56,524 nucleotides of DNA from Desulforhabdus sp. TSK (GCF_022836495.1 NZ_BQXM01000036.1:1-56524); one strand, 5' to 3'. Numbered from the stretch's first letter, positions 24,637 to 33,514 are shown. Notes: generated from the letters alone by a model not told the origin. A program made the numbers and translations.

Positions 24637-25575
24637 ATGGCATCCGGGAAATTGAAAAAACGCGTCTTCGGGGTGGTCTGCGTCTGCGTTTCATTCGCGC
24701 TGGTGGCCCAACTGCTTGGCAGAATCGATCTCGACCGCACCGCCCTCATCCTGCAGCGCGCTGATTGGCGCTGGCTCGCAGCGGCACTGGCCGTCTCCTG
24801 CTGCATCCCCTTTTGCACCGTGTTTCGATGGACGGGAGTCCTGCGCGCTCAGGAAGATCTCCAGCTCGGCTACTGGTCGGCCTTCCGCGCCGTGCTCATG
24901 GCCAATGTCCTCAACAGCGTTCTCCCGTCCAAGGCGGGGGACGCAGCGAAAGCCTTCTATCTTCGAAAACAGGGGGGACTGTCACGGGGCATCGGCACGG
25001 TCATTTTGGAACGGGCCGTGGATTTTTCCATCCTGGGCTTGCTGGGAATAGGTGGCTATCTCATCAGCGGGGCGGTTTGGGGCTTATGGACCGGTGTGCT
25101 GCTGCTGGGTGCCATGCTGGGACTTTTCTGCTCGATCCTGCTCCTGCCCTTTCACAAATTGCCTTTGCCCCCAAAGGTATTCGAACAGCTTGAAGCCCTC
25201 CTGGGGGTCTTTCAATGCTGGATCAAAAAGCCCGAGGCGGTCCTGCAGACCGTCGCCGCATCCCTTTGCAGCTGGTCCCTGGCGGGACTCCTCGTCTGCT
25301 GCCTGGTTTCCGCCCTGGATACGAACCTGCCCTGGGGATACGCCTATGGAGTGTTCCCGTTGGCCGTGCTGGCGGGCCTCGTGCCCGTCACCCTGAGCGG
25401 GGTGGGTACGCGCGATACCGCCTTCGTACTGCTCCTCGCCTCCCAAATGCCCGCGGAAGAAGCCACCCTGGTGGGACTGGGCTATACAGTCTTCGCCTAT
25501 TGGCTGCTCTCTCTCATCAGCCTCCCGGTCGTTTTTTGGGAGATTGCAGATTTTTTCCGCAGCCAGACGAGGTAG
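24637..25575 (+). CDS. LPG_synthase_TM/UPF0104 family membrane protein
   Basis: A 312-residue membrane protein with about eight helices, of the family that contains the flippase part of lysyl-phosphatidylglycerol synthase and AglD-like proteins. Landmarks: RWTGVLRAQ, NVLNSVLPSKAGDAAKAFYL, GTVILERAVDFSIL and PVTLSGVGTRDTAFVLLLA. Members are thought to move lipids or lipid-linked sugars. It starts 4 nt after the upstream gene. Its stop codon TAG is supplied by the first bases of a GTAGGAGCGGC repeat, and its last 59 nt overlap the 3' end of the converging glycosyltransferase gene. Confidence 0.8.
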   Translation: MASGKLKKRVFGVVCVCVSFALVAQLLGRIDLDRTALILQRADWRWLAAALAVSCCIPFCTVFRWTGVLRAQEDLQLGYWSAFRAVLMANVLNSVLPSKAGDAAKAFYLRKQGGLSRGIGTVILERAVDFSILGLLGIGGYLISGAVWGLWTGVLLLGAMLGLFCSILLLPFHKLPLPPKVFEQLEALLGVFQCWIKKPEAVLQTVAASLCSWSLAGLLVCCLVSALDTNLPWGYAYGVFPLAVLAGLVPVTLSGVGTRDTAFVLLLASQMPAEEATLVGLGYTVFAYWLLSLISLPVVFWEIADFFRSQTR

Positions 25576-26566
25576 GAGCGGCATCTTGCCGCGACAGCGT
25601 GCCTGTTTCCGGAGGCGCGGGGCCGACGCCCCCTTCCAGGCGAAGCAGGCGCCGGCGAATATCTTCCAGGAGCTTCCGGTTGATGGCCAGAAGATCCGCC
25701 AGAATCCCCATGACGAGGAGGAAGAAAGCCAGCAGGAAAAGGATGCCGGCGGCGAGAAGCGTGGGGATATGGGTGTCCTCTCTCCCCACGGAGTAAAAGT
25801 ATAGAAAGCCGACCCCAAAGCCAAGGCTTGCGAGGAGGGAGATCCCACTCAGGGTCAGGAAGAACTTGAAGGGTGAGTAGATGATATAGATCCTCAGGAT
25901 CGTCTCCACGGATCGGACGACATACGAGGGAATGCTTCGCACCAGGCGGGAATCTCTCAACTTTTTATTGGTGCGGATGGGAACGGAAACGACGGCGATC
26001 CCGTTTTTTCCCGCCTGGATGATGGTTTCGAGGGTGTACGTATAGCTGTTGAAAACCACCAGGCGCTGGGCCGCGCTGCGGCTGATGGCCCTGAATCCGC
26101 TGGGGGCATCCCGCACCGGCGTCCCGCTGACCTTTCGCAGCACCCAGCTGCCCAGCCGCTGCAAGGCCCTTTTAAGGATCGAAAAATCTTCGATGTCTTC
26201 AATGGGACGATCCCCGACGACCATTTCAGCCTCGCCGTCGACGATAGGACGGATCAGTTTCGGAATGTCTTCGGCGTTGTACTGGTTGTCGGCATCGGTG
26301 TTGACGATGATGTCCGCCCCGGCGAGGAGGGAGGCCTCGAGCCCCGTCATGAAGGCGCGGGCCAGGCCCAGGTTTCGCGGGTGCCGCACGATGTGGTCGA
26401 CCCCATGCTCCCTGGCGATTTCCACCGTTCGATCCCGTGAGCCATCGTCGATTACCAGCCATTCTACCCTGTCAATGCCGGAGAGCTCACGGGGAAGGGC
26501 GGAAAGAGTGACACCCAGGGTGCGATCTTCGTTGTAGGAAGGAATCTGAATGATGAGCTTTTTCAT
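25517..26566 (-). CDS. Family 2 glycosyltransferase, polyprenyl-phosphate sugar type
   Basis: A 349-residue enzyme like dolichyl-phosphate mannose synthases and ArnC. The catalytic GT-A domain has LIIQIPSYNED at the start, VIDDGSRDRT near 40, the DxD-type NTDADNQY near 90 and the acceptor-loop PSGFRAISR near 155. Two C-terminal hydrophobic segments (about 230-300) anchor it. It would make the polyprenyl-linked sugar donor used by GT-C enzymes such as those at 1277 and 26790. The last 20 or so residues ([10 protein letters not shown] onward) are encoded by a REP half-site and by DNA shared with the converging membrane gene, so the tail is probably a recent read-through extension. Confidence 0.87.
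   Translation of the reverse strand: MKKLIIQIPSYNEDRTLGVTLSALPRELSGIDRVEWLVIDDGSRDRTVEIAREHGVDHIVRHPRNLGLARAFMTGLEASLLAGADIIVNTDADNQYNAEDIPKLIRPIVDGEAEMVVGDRPIEDIEDFSILKRALQRLGSWVLRKVSGTPVRDAPSGFRAISRSAAQRLVVFNSYTYTLETIIQAGKNGIAVVSVPIRTNKKLRDSRLVRSIPSYVVRSVETILRIYIIYSPFKFFLTLSGISLLASLGFGVGFLYFYSVGREDTHIPTLLAAGILFLLAFFLLVMGILADLLAINRKLLEDIRRRLLRLEGGVGPAPPETGTLSRQDAAPTSSGCGKNLQSPKKRPGG
25572..25595. repeat. GTAGGAGCGGC-family half site within coding DNA
   Basis: GTAGGAGCGGCATCTTGCCG and the following CGAC match one arm of the repeat family; no second arm follows. It provides the stop codon of the plus-strand membrane gene and codes for part of the tail of the minus-strand glycosyltransferase. 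Confidence 0.75.
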
Positions 26567-26598
26567 CGCCGTCGCTTCTCAATCGTCACACAAGAGTG

Positions 26599-26763
26599 GT
26601 AGGGTGCGTTTTACGCACCATGCGTGACGCAATTATGGATGGTGCATAAATGCACCCTCCCCGTCACGCTAATCTACGCTAAACCATTAGTAGGGTTCGT
26701 TTTACGCACCGCTGTTGACGCAAGTAGGATTTCACCACGAATGGTGCATAAAATGCACCCTAC
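26599..26763. repeat. Cluster of four REP units in alternating orientation (BIME-like)
   Basis: Four GTAGGGTGCG-family units lie at 26599-26621, 26638-26660 (inverted), 26690-26710 and 26740-26763 (inverted). Each is itself a small palindrome. They fill the 223-nt gap between two minus-strand glycan genes. Alternation of orientations with different spacers is the BIME arrangement. Confidence 0.85.
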
Positions 26764-26789
26764 CCGTCATACAAGCGCCTTCTTCAGGC

Positions 26790-28526
26790 TCACAATCCGG
26801 CCCACTGGGCCGGTGGGGCCACCGACAGGATCAGATCGTCCTCCCCTTCCCAGCGGAGGGAATGGGGGCCGTCCTTCAGTTCCACCGGGTTGGGTGCGGG
26901 ATTGCCGTCCACCCAGAGGGTCCCCTGCCCCTCGGCCACACTCCAGTAGTACCGGCCCGCCACCCGAATGTCCACCTTTTGCGGCTTGAAATCAGGGTCC
27001 TGCCGCAGGACCTTTCCGGCGGCCCACAGCAATTTGTAATTCAAAGGCCGGTAATGCGAGCCGATGAATTCCTCCACCCCAGGGCCCATGGAATCGACAC
27101 GGAAGTCCCGGATAACGTAGCGGACATCCTTGCGGTCCAGCTCGGCCTGGACATCCACATCCAGGGAGCCCTCCCTCAAACGGGCCCGCAGTGCGTTCAC
27201 CCAGGAAACGTAATGGGTCGGGTGAGGACGAAAGAGGGGTAGACCGATGCCGTCGAACACCAGTTCACCCGGCGCAATGCGGTCCAGGAGCCCGTCCGCC
27301 CATTGGATGCGGTGCACGGATCGGACCCAAGGCCACTGATGCAGCGCCCCTGTGGAGAGGACGAGGACCAGGACCAGTGCGGGGAGGTTCGGACGCTCCG
27401 GCCGGAGCCGGCGGATGAACGCATATCGCTGAACATCCAGGCGCGGGAGGAGGAGAAGAAGCACCCATGCCTGGATGAGAGCTCCCGTCACAACAAACGG
27501 CAGGGTGCTCTGTTCGTGGTGCGTGGGCAGAAGGAAGCAGTACTGAAGCAGTAGAAATCCCGAGCAGGTCAGCAGCAGGAGGATGCACTCCGGGACGGGT
27601 TCCTTCCCGAAAGCCCGCCGCGCCGCATAAAATAGAGAAAAATAGAGGAGTGAACCGCCGACCGGCGCCCAGTAGAGCACGATAAAAAAAGCGATGAAAA
27701 AGGATTCGCGGATGCGGTCGGCATTTTGAAGGAGGTAGCTGTTCCAAAAGGCCTCCAGGTTGCTCTGCGCACTTAGAACCAAGACCAGTGCCAGGGGTGC
27801 GATGGCCGCTCCCAGTCCAAATGCCAGGACAGGCTTCCAGAGGATTCTTCGCCGGAGGACCATACCTGCCAGAAACATCGCTCCGACAGCCGCTCCCAGC
27901 ACCAGGGCCTTGAGGGAGCACCAGAAGGCGCAGCCGAGCAGGAGTCCACTCCAGAAGAAATTTCGGGCTGTTTGGGAATTCCAGCCGCGAAACCACAGGA
28001 GCAGAGCGCTCACCCACAGCAAGTTCATGGGATTGTCGGAACGGACCTCGATTCCCGCCAGGGCGGTCAATTCAGAAAACAGGAGGGAAAGACATGCAAT
28101 TTCAGAGAAATAGATCGGCTGGGGGATGATTTCCCGGGCAAGGCGGTAGGTGACGGCGAGGGTCCCCAGGAGACACAGGAAAATGATGATGCGCCCCCAA
28201 AGCATCACCCAGTGGGACTCCCACGGGAAAAGGGAATACAATCCGGCCAGGACCCAGCTGAGCAGCGGTCCATGGTTGTCCCAAACGTCGACGTAAAGCA
28301 GCTTGCCTTGGGCGATCAGGATCCCCAGGGACATGGACTGGAATTCATCCTCGTCAAAGTCCTTTCCCAGTCCATGCAGCAGGGTGGTGAGCAGCAGGAC
28401 CCCAAGGAGGATGCGGAGAGTTGCCCGGATATGAGCTTCGGGGCTCTGGCGCCCGTCGGCATGAGAGTCCCGGTGGGTCCTTACGGCTCCCGCCTTCCCC
28501 GCGATTTTTCGAAGCACGTCAACCAT
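26790..28526 (-). CDS. GT-C fold membrane glycosyltransferase-like protein
   Basis: A 578-residue membrane protein. After a charged N-terminus come some ten hydrophobic segments (about 40-430), with an acidic first loop GLGKDFDEDEFQSMSLG that fits the catalytic loop of GT-C enzymes, and LYVDVWDNHGPLLSW, similar to the conserved block of GT39/GT83 proteins. A soluble C-terminal domain of about 150 residues follows. Start at ATG 28526 is preferred; a GTG 24 nt upstream is possible and neither has a strong ribosome site. It ends the long minus-strand operon that begins with the HDAC-like gene, or is separately expressed. Substrate unknown. Confidence 0.7.
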   Translation of the reverse strand: MVDVLRKIAGKAGAVRTHRDSHADGRQSPEAHIRATLRILLGVLLLTTLLHGLGKDFDEDEFQSMSLGILIAQGKLLYVDVWDNHGPLLSWVLAGLYSLFPWESHWVMLWGRIIIFLCLLGTLAVTYRLAREIIPQPIYFSEIACLSLLFSELTALAGIEVRSDNPMNLLWVSALLLWFRGWNSQTARNFFWSGLLLGCAFWCSLKALVLGAAVGAMFLAGMVLRRRILWKPVLAFGLGAAIAPLALVLVLSAQSNLEAFWNSYLLQNADRIRESFFIAFFIVLYWAPVGGSLLYFSLFYAARRAFGKEPVPECILLLLTCSGFLLLQYCFLLPTHHEQSTLPFVVTGALIQAWVLLLLLPRLDVQRYAFIRRLRPERPNLPALVLVLVLSTGALHQWPWVRSVHRIQWADGLLDRIAPGELVFDGIGLPLFRPHPTHYVSWVNALRARLREGSLDVDVQAELDRKDVRYVIRDFRVDSMGPGVEEFIGSHYRPLNYKLLWAAGKVLRQDPDFKPQKVDIRVAGRYYWSVAEGQGTLWVDGNPAPNPVELKDGPHSLRWEGEDDLILSVAPPAQWAGL

Positions 28527-28567
28527 TTGATTTTCTGAGCAAAGCTCCACACAATAAAGCAGACCTT

Positions 28568-29941
28568 TCAGTTGACAAGGCTCTGTATGGGGGCGGGAAT
28601 ACGGCCGCCCAGGGACATGAATTCCGCAGACCCTCCATTGTCGGCTACGTGGATGATGGTGGCTTCTCCCAGGAGCCCCCCGAAGAAGGCCTTTTCCCCG
28701 GCCTTTTTCCCGGGCACCGGGATGAGACGCGTGGCCGTCGTCTTTTTGTTGATGACTCCGATGGCCATTTCATCGGCCATGATGGCGGCGAGGGTTTCGG
28801 CGGAGATGTCCCCGGGAAGGGCGACCATATCGAGTCCCACGGAGCAGACGCTGGTGAGGGCTTCCAGCTTTTCGAGAGACAGGTGGCCGCTGCGGGCGGC
28901 TTCGGCGATGCGCAGATCTTCACTGACGGGAATGAATGCCCCGCTCAGCCCGCCCACATACGAACTGGCAAAGGCTCCACCCTTTTTGACGGCATCGTTC
29001 AGCATGGCGAGCACGGCCGTGGAACCGGGCATCCCGATGGATTTGAGTCCCAGACTCTCGAAGATCTCTCCCACGCTGTCGCCGACGTTGGGCGTGGGAG
29101 CCAGGGACAGGTCCACCACCCCGAACGGGACGCCGAGCTTGAGAGCTACCTGTCGGCCGATGAGCTCACCCACCCGGGTGACCTTGAAGGCCGTTCGCTT
29201 GATGATTTCCGACAGCTGCCCCAAATCCAGCCGGGGGTTCACGGCGCGCGCCCGATCGATGGCCTTTTTCACCACCCCGGGTCCGCTGACTCCCACGTTG
29301 ATGACGGCATCGGGCTCGCCCACTCCCAAATAGGCTCCGGCCATGAAAGGGACATCCTGGGGGATGTTGGCAAAAACACAGAGCTTGGCGCAGGCGATGC
29401 CGTCGGCCTTTTCCGTCAGCTGTGCGGCCCGCTTGATGGTCTGTCCCATCAAGTAGACCGCATCCATGTTGATGCCCGCATGGGTGGACGCCACATTGAC
29501 CGAAGCGCAGACGCGTTCCGTCCGCGTGAGGGCTTCGGGGATGGAGTCGATGAGGGCGCGGTCGCCCGTCGTCATCCCCTTTTCCACCAAGGCGCTGAAG
29601 CCCCCGATGAAATCGATGCCGATTTCACGTGCGGTTTCGTCCAGGGTTTCGGCGATCTCCACCATCTGGGACGCCGAGAAGGGGCAGCCCGCCACAGCGA
29701 TGGGGCTCACGGATATACGCTTGTTCACGATGGGAATGCCGTACTTCACCCCCACTTCGTCGCAGGTGGCCACCAGATGGCGGGCCAGGCGGCATATCTT
29801 GTCGTGAACATTCCTCCTGAAGCGGTCCAGGTCGTCACTGGCGCAGTCGAAGAGGCTGATTCCCAGCGTCACGGTGCGTACGTCCAGGTGCTCGTTCTTG
29901 AGCATCTCAAAGGTCGAAAGGACTTCTCTGTCTGTGAGCAT
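28568..29941 (-). CDS. UPF0210/DUF711 (PFL family) protein
   Basis: A 457-residue cytoplasmic protein of the DUF711 family, structurally related to glycyl-radical enzyme barrels but with no proven reaction. Recognisable blocks are VRTVTLGISLFDCAS near 22, NKRISVSPIAVAGCP near 73, GFSALVEKGMTTGDRALI near 115 and LAPTPNVGDSVGEIFE near 280. Start ATG follows AGGAAATCCTC. It lies 9 nt after the ACT-domain gene, and this ACT-DUF711 pair is a recurrent bacterial arrangement, which suggests allosteric control of the DUF711 protein by a small molecule. Function otherwise unknown. Confidence 0.88.
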   Translation of the reverse strand: MLTDREVLSTFEMLKNEHLDVRTVTLGISLFDCASDDLDRFRRNVHDKICRLARHLVATCDEVGVKYGIPIVNKRISVSPIAVAGCPFSASQMVEIAETLDETAREIGIDFIGGFSALVEKGMTTGDRALIDSIPEALTRTERVCASVNVASTHAGINMDAVYLMGQTIKRAAQLTEKADGIACAKLCVFANIPQDVPFMAGAYLGVGEPDAVINVGVSGPGVVKKAIDRARAVNPRLDLGQLSEIIKRTAFKVTRVGELIGRQVALKLGVPFGVVDLSLAPTPNVGDSVGEIFESLGLKSIGMPGSTAVLAMLNDAVKKGGAFASSYVGGLSGAFIPVSEDLRIAEAARSGHLSLEKLEALTSVCSVGLDMVALPGDISAETLAAIMADEMAIGVINKKTTATRLIPVPGKKAGEKAFFGGLLGEATIIHVADNGGSAEFMSLGGRIPAPIQSLVN

Positions 29942-29950
29942 GAGGATTTC

Positions 29951-30502
29951 CTATACGCGGTGTATTTCTTCAAAAATGTCCCGGTGCTGCAAACTGACAT
30001 CCAGCCCGAGCTCTCGGGCGCGCCGGGAGAGAGCGGCTCGGAAGGCATGGTGATCCGTCGCCACGGGAATGTCCACTTCATAGATCATGACATTGCGCCG
30101 CGGGTCTTCCCCGCCGCGAAAAGCCGCTTTGAGATGCACAATGTTGATGCCGTAGTCGCTCAGAAGGCCGGTAATGCCGGCCACCAGGCCCAGCCGATCC
30201 GGACCGAGAGTCGTGATGACGAAGGGCTCCGTCTCTATTTCCGTCCCTGCGGGAGCCGCCTGCATCGGTTTCAGGAATACTGAAAGCCCCAGGGGATGGA
30301 GCTTCCCTTCGAGGCTCTCGCAAAGATCGTTTTCCTTCGTGTCATCGGGAATGGTCGCAATGAAAATCCCCGCAAATTCCGTTTGCAGGATGGTCTGGCT
30401 GATGTCTTCAATGTTGCAGCGTTGCTCGAGCAGGGCCCCCGAGACGGCGGCGACGATTCCCGGGCGGTCATGCCCGAGTACTGTAATGATGACTTTTCTC
30501 AT
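29951..30502 (-). CDS. Double ACT-domain regulatory protein
   Basis: A 183-residue protein with two ACT domains. The first begins KVIITVLGHDRPGIVAAVSG and contains NIEDISQTILQTEFAGIF; the second begins FVITTLGPDRLGLVAGITG and contains NIVHLKAAF. This resembles GcvR and the UPF0237 proteins that accompany DUF711. ACT domains bind amino acids. Start at ATG 30502 after GAGGTGG with 8-nt spacing; a GTG 12 nt upstream is less likely. The DUF711 gene follows 9 nt later. Ligand unknown. Confidence 0.85.
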   Translation of the reverse strand: MRKVIITVLGHDRPGIVAAVSGALLEQRCNIEDISQTILQTEFAGIFIATIPDDTKENDLCESLEGKLHPLGLSVFLKPMQAAPAGTEIETEPFVITTLGPDRLGLVAGITGLLSDYGINIVHLKAAFRGGEDPRRNVMIYEVDIPVATDHHAFRAALSRRARELGLDVSLQHRDIFEEIHRV

Positions 30503-30553
30503 ACGATGGACCACCTCAATCTGTTGATGTGCCGGGATTCGGCTCCTGTTCCA

Positions 30554-30973
30554 TCAGGGCTCGCCCTCAGGCAGGCCGGGCCGGACCTTGATGAGGGTTT
30601 CTTTACGGATGAGAACCGTGCCCGGCTTGGCGCCGGCCGGTTTGGACACGTATCGCGCCTGGGTGCAGGAAACCGCCACGACGCCCCCGGCGCGCGCCTT
30701 GCTGTGATAGGCGGCAACGGCAGCCGCACGCTTCAGCGTCTCCCGGTCAGGCTCCTCCCCCGGCCTGGATTTCAGGAGAACATGGCTTCCGGGCATTCCC
30801 CGCACATGGAACCACCAGTCGTCGGGCCCGGCCGTCTTGATGCTCAAAAGGTCATTGTCTTCATCGGTCTTCCCCGCCACCACGATCCACCCTCCCGGCA
30901 GCTCATACCGGTAGACCCGGGGCTCCTTTCGCTTGAACCCGGCTTCCCTGACACCTGCTTCCAGATGCTGCAT
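30554..30973 (-). CDS. Stand-alone NFACT-R (DUF814) domain protein
   Basis: A 139-residue protein equal to the C-terminal NFACT-R domain of RqcH/Tae2-type ribosome quality-control factors, without the NFACT-N and coiled-coil parts. Diagnostic residues: DNDLLSIKTAGPDDWWFHVRG, with the conserved D(x)W(x)H, then GSHVLLKS and AAAVAAYHSKAR, followed by VAVSCTQARYV and KPGTVLIRKETLI. The full-length proteins bind stalled 50S subunits and tRNA; the function of stand-alone versions is unsettled. It starts 4 nt after the rhodanese-ferritin gene, so the two are cotranslated. Confidence 0.85.
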   Translation of the reverse strand: MQHLEAGVREAGFKRKEPRVYRYELPGGWIVVAGKTDEDNDLLSIKTAGPDDWWFHVRGMPGSHVLLKSRPGEEPDRETLKRAAAVAAYHSKARAGGVVAVSCTQARYVSKPAGAKPGTVLIRKETLIKVRPGLPEGEP

Positions 30974-30977
30974 GGCC

Positions 30978-31814
30978 TTACATCCCCGAGGTACCCTGCT
31001 GCTCCATGTATCGGGCCAGCAGTGTCAAATGTCCCTTTTCCTCGTTGCCGATCTGGAGCAGAACATGCTTCGTGTTTTCATGAGCGCTCTCATGGGCCAT
31101 CCTCAGGTAGAGATCCAACGCCTGGGTCTCGATCATCATGGCCAGTTCCAGGTACCCTGAAAGGGACTGCAGAAACCGTTCATTCCGCTTCATGAAGTCG
31201 GCAATGTCCATGCCCCCTTCCATCAGGTCCTTGTCGGCCTTTTGAGAGAGGGTTTCCAGCATCTTCTGCTTGTCGTCCTCATGGGGAAAAAGGCTCAGCA
31301 GCGTCCGTTCGTGGCTTTCTTCGGCCTTGATGAGGCTGTCCAGAAGACGCTCGAATTGCGGTTCGTCGGTCCGTTCCCGCACGGACTGGTGGAATTTTTT
31401 CAGCCCCTCTTCCATACGATAAGCCAGCTGGATGATTTCTTCGGGGCTTTCATCGCCTCGCACGAACTGCAGGTGAAATTCCACGGGGCCCCTGGCTGTG
31501 GGATCTTCCCACGCCTGGATGCCCCCCTCCAGGTGAAAGACATTGGTGAACCCCTGGTGTGTCAGTAATTGGGCGGCAATGCGACTCCGCCCCCCCACCG
31601 CGCAGTAAACCAGGACCGGCTTCCGGGAATCGATCTCCGCCAGAGAATCGGCCAGGCGCGGCAGGGGGATGAGGCGGGCCCCGGGCAGGTGCGCTTCCTC
31701 ATATTCGAAGGGCTGGCGGACATCCAGGAGAACGTAGGTCCCTTCCGCGTTTTTCTGCAAGAATTCCTTGGCATCGTCCGGAAACATGCTCGCCGGTGCA
31801 TTGGGGTCTTTCAT
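30978..31814 (-). CDS. Rhodanese domain fused to ferritin-like domain
   Basis: A 278-residue fusion. Residues about 10-110 form a rhodanese domain: LLDVRQPFEYEEAHLPGA, then the active loop VYCAVGGRSRIAA with catalytic Cys. Residues about 125-275 form a rubrerythrin-like four-helix bundle with metal-ligand pattern EEGLKKFHQSV, IKAEESHERTLL, EL-MMIETQALDLYL and NEEKGHLTLL. Such fusions are thought to handle sulfane sulfur together with peroxide or iron stress in anaerobes; the exact role is inferred. Start MKDPNAPAS follows GGAAGGAGCC. In operon between HDAC-like and NFACT-R genes. Confidence 0.88.
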   Translation of the reverse strand: MKDPNAPASMFPDDAKEFLQKNAEGTYVLLDVRQPFEYEEAHLPGARLIPLPRLADSLAEIDSRKPVLVYCAVGGRSRIAAQLLTHQGFTNVFHLEGGIQAWEDPTARGPVEFHLQFVRGDESPEEIIQLAYRMEEGLKKFHQSVRERTDEPQFERLLDSLIKAEESHERTLLSLFPHEDDKQKMLETLSQKADKDLMEGGMDIADFMKRNERFLQSLSGYLELAMMIETQALDLYLRMAHESAHENTKHVLLQIGNEEKGHLTLLARYMEQQGTSGM

Positions 31815-31852
31815 AGGCTCCTTCCCTTTCTGGTTGATTTGGAGAGCTCGTC

Positions 31853-32599
31853 TCACATCCCCTGGAGTCCCCGCAGGAACGCACGGACGTTCGCACCCAG
31901 CACCTGGTGGTTATAACCGCCCTCCAGGACGGCGAAGCACCCGATGCCCAGCTCCCGGCAGCGTTCCCACACCATGCGCCCCATGGCCCGGTAGTCCTCC
32001 GTCAGAAGTACACGCCCCCAATCTTCCACGTGGTTGTCGAACCCGGCGGATACGCCGATGATATCGACGGTGGCGTTCGACAGACCGCGCTCCACCTCCT
32101 CCAGGTAGACGCGGCGGTCGCCGGACTCGGGATTGTGGAGTGTCACATACCCCCTATTTTCGAGAATGGAAACCGTGCCGTCGCCAAAATGCATGTCAAA
32201 GTCCAGGACGTAAGCGGATTGTATCAGTCCGTTGCGTTTCAGATGCTCCAGGGCGATGGCCATGTTGTTGAAATAGCAAAATCCCCAGGAACTGTCAGCC
32301 GAAGCGTGATGCCCGGGGGGCCGCACGAGGGCGAAGCACGGCTCGGACAAGCCTTTTTCAGCCGCCTGCGCCGCAGCACCGGCGGCCAGAACCGCAATAT
32401 TGTAGAGACCCCGGCGCTCCACACTGTGGATATGGGATGGCGTATGGACCGCGCTGATGTCATCGTGTCCGGCCGGATAGGCATCTTCAAAAACCGCCTC
32501 TCCTTCCAGGGCCTTCAGTATGCTTTCGATTCTCCCAGGCGCCGCGGCAGGATCCGACGTATACTCCTCCAGAAAGTCCTGGTGCGTGATGACGAGCAT
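31853..32599 (-). CDS. Histone-deacetylase family amidohydrolase
   Basis: A 248-residue zinc amidohydrolase of the HDAC/AcuC/acetylpolyamine deacetylase superfamily. Catalytic motifs: RPPGHHAS with the His pair at 97-98, GFCYFNNMAIA at 106-116, zinc ligands D135 and H137 in LDFDMHFGDGT and D188 in GVSAGFDNH, and the EGGY segment near the C-terminus. It is shorter than eukaryotic HDACs and like bacterial class II enzymes; substrates may be acetylated proteins or polyamines. Start MLVITHQ follows AAGGAGG. First gene of the minus-strand operon that continues with the rhodanese-ferritin gene. Confidence 0.88.
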   Translation of the reverse strand: MLVITHQDFLEEYTSDPAAAPGRIESILKALEGEAVFEDAYPAGHDDISAVHTPSHIHSVERRGLYNIAVLAAGAAAQAAEKGLSEPCFALVRPPGHHASADSSWGFCYFNNMAIALEHLKRNGLIQSAYVLDFDMHFGDGTVSILENRGYVTLHNPESGDRRVYLEEVERGLSNATVDIIGVSAGFDNHVEDWGRVLLTEDYRAMGRMVWERCRELGIGCFAVLEGGYNHQVLGANVRAFLRGLQGM

Positions 32600-32849
32600 G
32601 ATTCCCTCCTTGCCGAGAATGTTCAATGCATGCGGACATCCGGATTCATGATAGCATCAAAGGCTCCCAATGATAAACACAAGCTTTTCGTAAAGAAATG
32701 TATTGCGCCGCTCTGCCTTCTTTTCTATTTATGCTCGATGGGATATGTATCGTGGCGGCAATTCCGCCCACGGTCTGCCGCGGCAGTTGATGATGCTCAT
32801 AGATGAAGGCCAGCAACTGAACGCACACTGGTTCGAAAGGGTCTGCGAC

Positions 32850-33437
32850 ATGCAAAGCGATGACAGCAGAAATACAGAGGACGGAAACCCTCCGACGTCG
32901 GAAAAACGCCATCATTTCCGTGTTGAAGATGTCCTCCCCGTGATCCTCAAGAGAGCCGAGGGCGACTGCTCGTCCATGAAGCCCAGAATTCTGTCGGGAT
33001 TCCATGCAACGGGGGAGGCTTCGAAAGGCTTTGAGGATGTCCCGGATGATTCCATTCATCCGAGGGTCTGGAAGATGCTTTTGGACATCGACACCAAGTT
33101 GAATCTGCTCCTGGACCAGCTCTACCTGGACCGGGAAGGAATGACGACGGCGGACCGGCAGGCCGTTTCCCTGAGCGCTTCAGGCATCAAGCTGAAAACC
33201 CCCGACCGCTACGAGGTCGGCGATTGCGTGGAAGTCAGGATGCACCTGGCCACCCATTTCTCGTTCTGGGTCATTGTATACGGCCAGATCACCCGCGTGG
33301 AGCGGGTCTCCGCCAATGCATTCAGTGTAGCCGTCCGATTCAATGAAATGGACGAAGAGATAAGAGATAAAATTTACCAGCATACCCTGCGGCGACAGAG
33401 AGAGATCATCCGGACCCGCGGCTTTCCGCAGGAATGA
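32850..33437 (+). CDS. PilZ-domain protein
   Basis: A 195-residue protein of the PilZ type, which bind cyclic di-GMP or act as adaptors. It starts with a KRHHFRVEDVLPVILKR block resembling the N-terminal segment of bacterial PilZ proteins, has a helical middle (VWKMLLDIDTKLNLLLDQLYLD) and then the PilZ beta-barrel: SLSASGIKLKTPDRYEVGDCVEVRM and VYGQITRVERVSANAFSVAVRF. The classical RxxxR motif is not clear before DxSxxG, and only the SxSGIKL strand is present, so ligand binding is uncertain. The start at MQSDDSRNTED is preferred over upstream codons. Confidence 0.75.
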   Translation: MQSDDSRNTEDGNPPTSEKRHHFRVEDVLPVILKRAEGDCSSMKPRILSGFHATGEASKGFEDVPDDSIHPRVWKMLLDIDTKLNLLLDQLYLDREGMTTADRQAVSLSASGIKLKTPDRYEVGDCVEVRMHLATHFSFWVIVYGQITRVERVSANAFSVAVRFNEMDEEIRDKIYQHTLRRQREIIRTRGFPQE

Positions 33438-33514
33438 GCGGCTGCAGCCCGGGAACTTTCGCCCCCCGGGTCGGGAGTAAACCCATTTACATGCATTAAG
33501 GATTGAAAACCTTG

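Noticed and set aside
26599-26763. Possible CRISPR array from repeated units near 26.6 kb
   Set aside because: Units are inverted relative to one another, short and palindromic, with unequal spacers; they are REP copies, and no cas genes are present.
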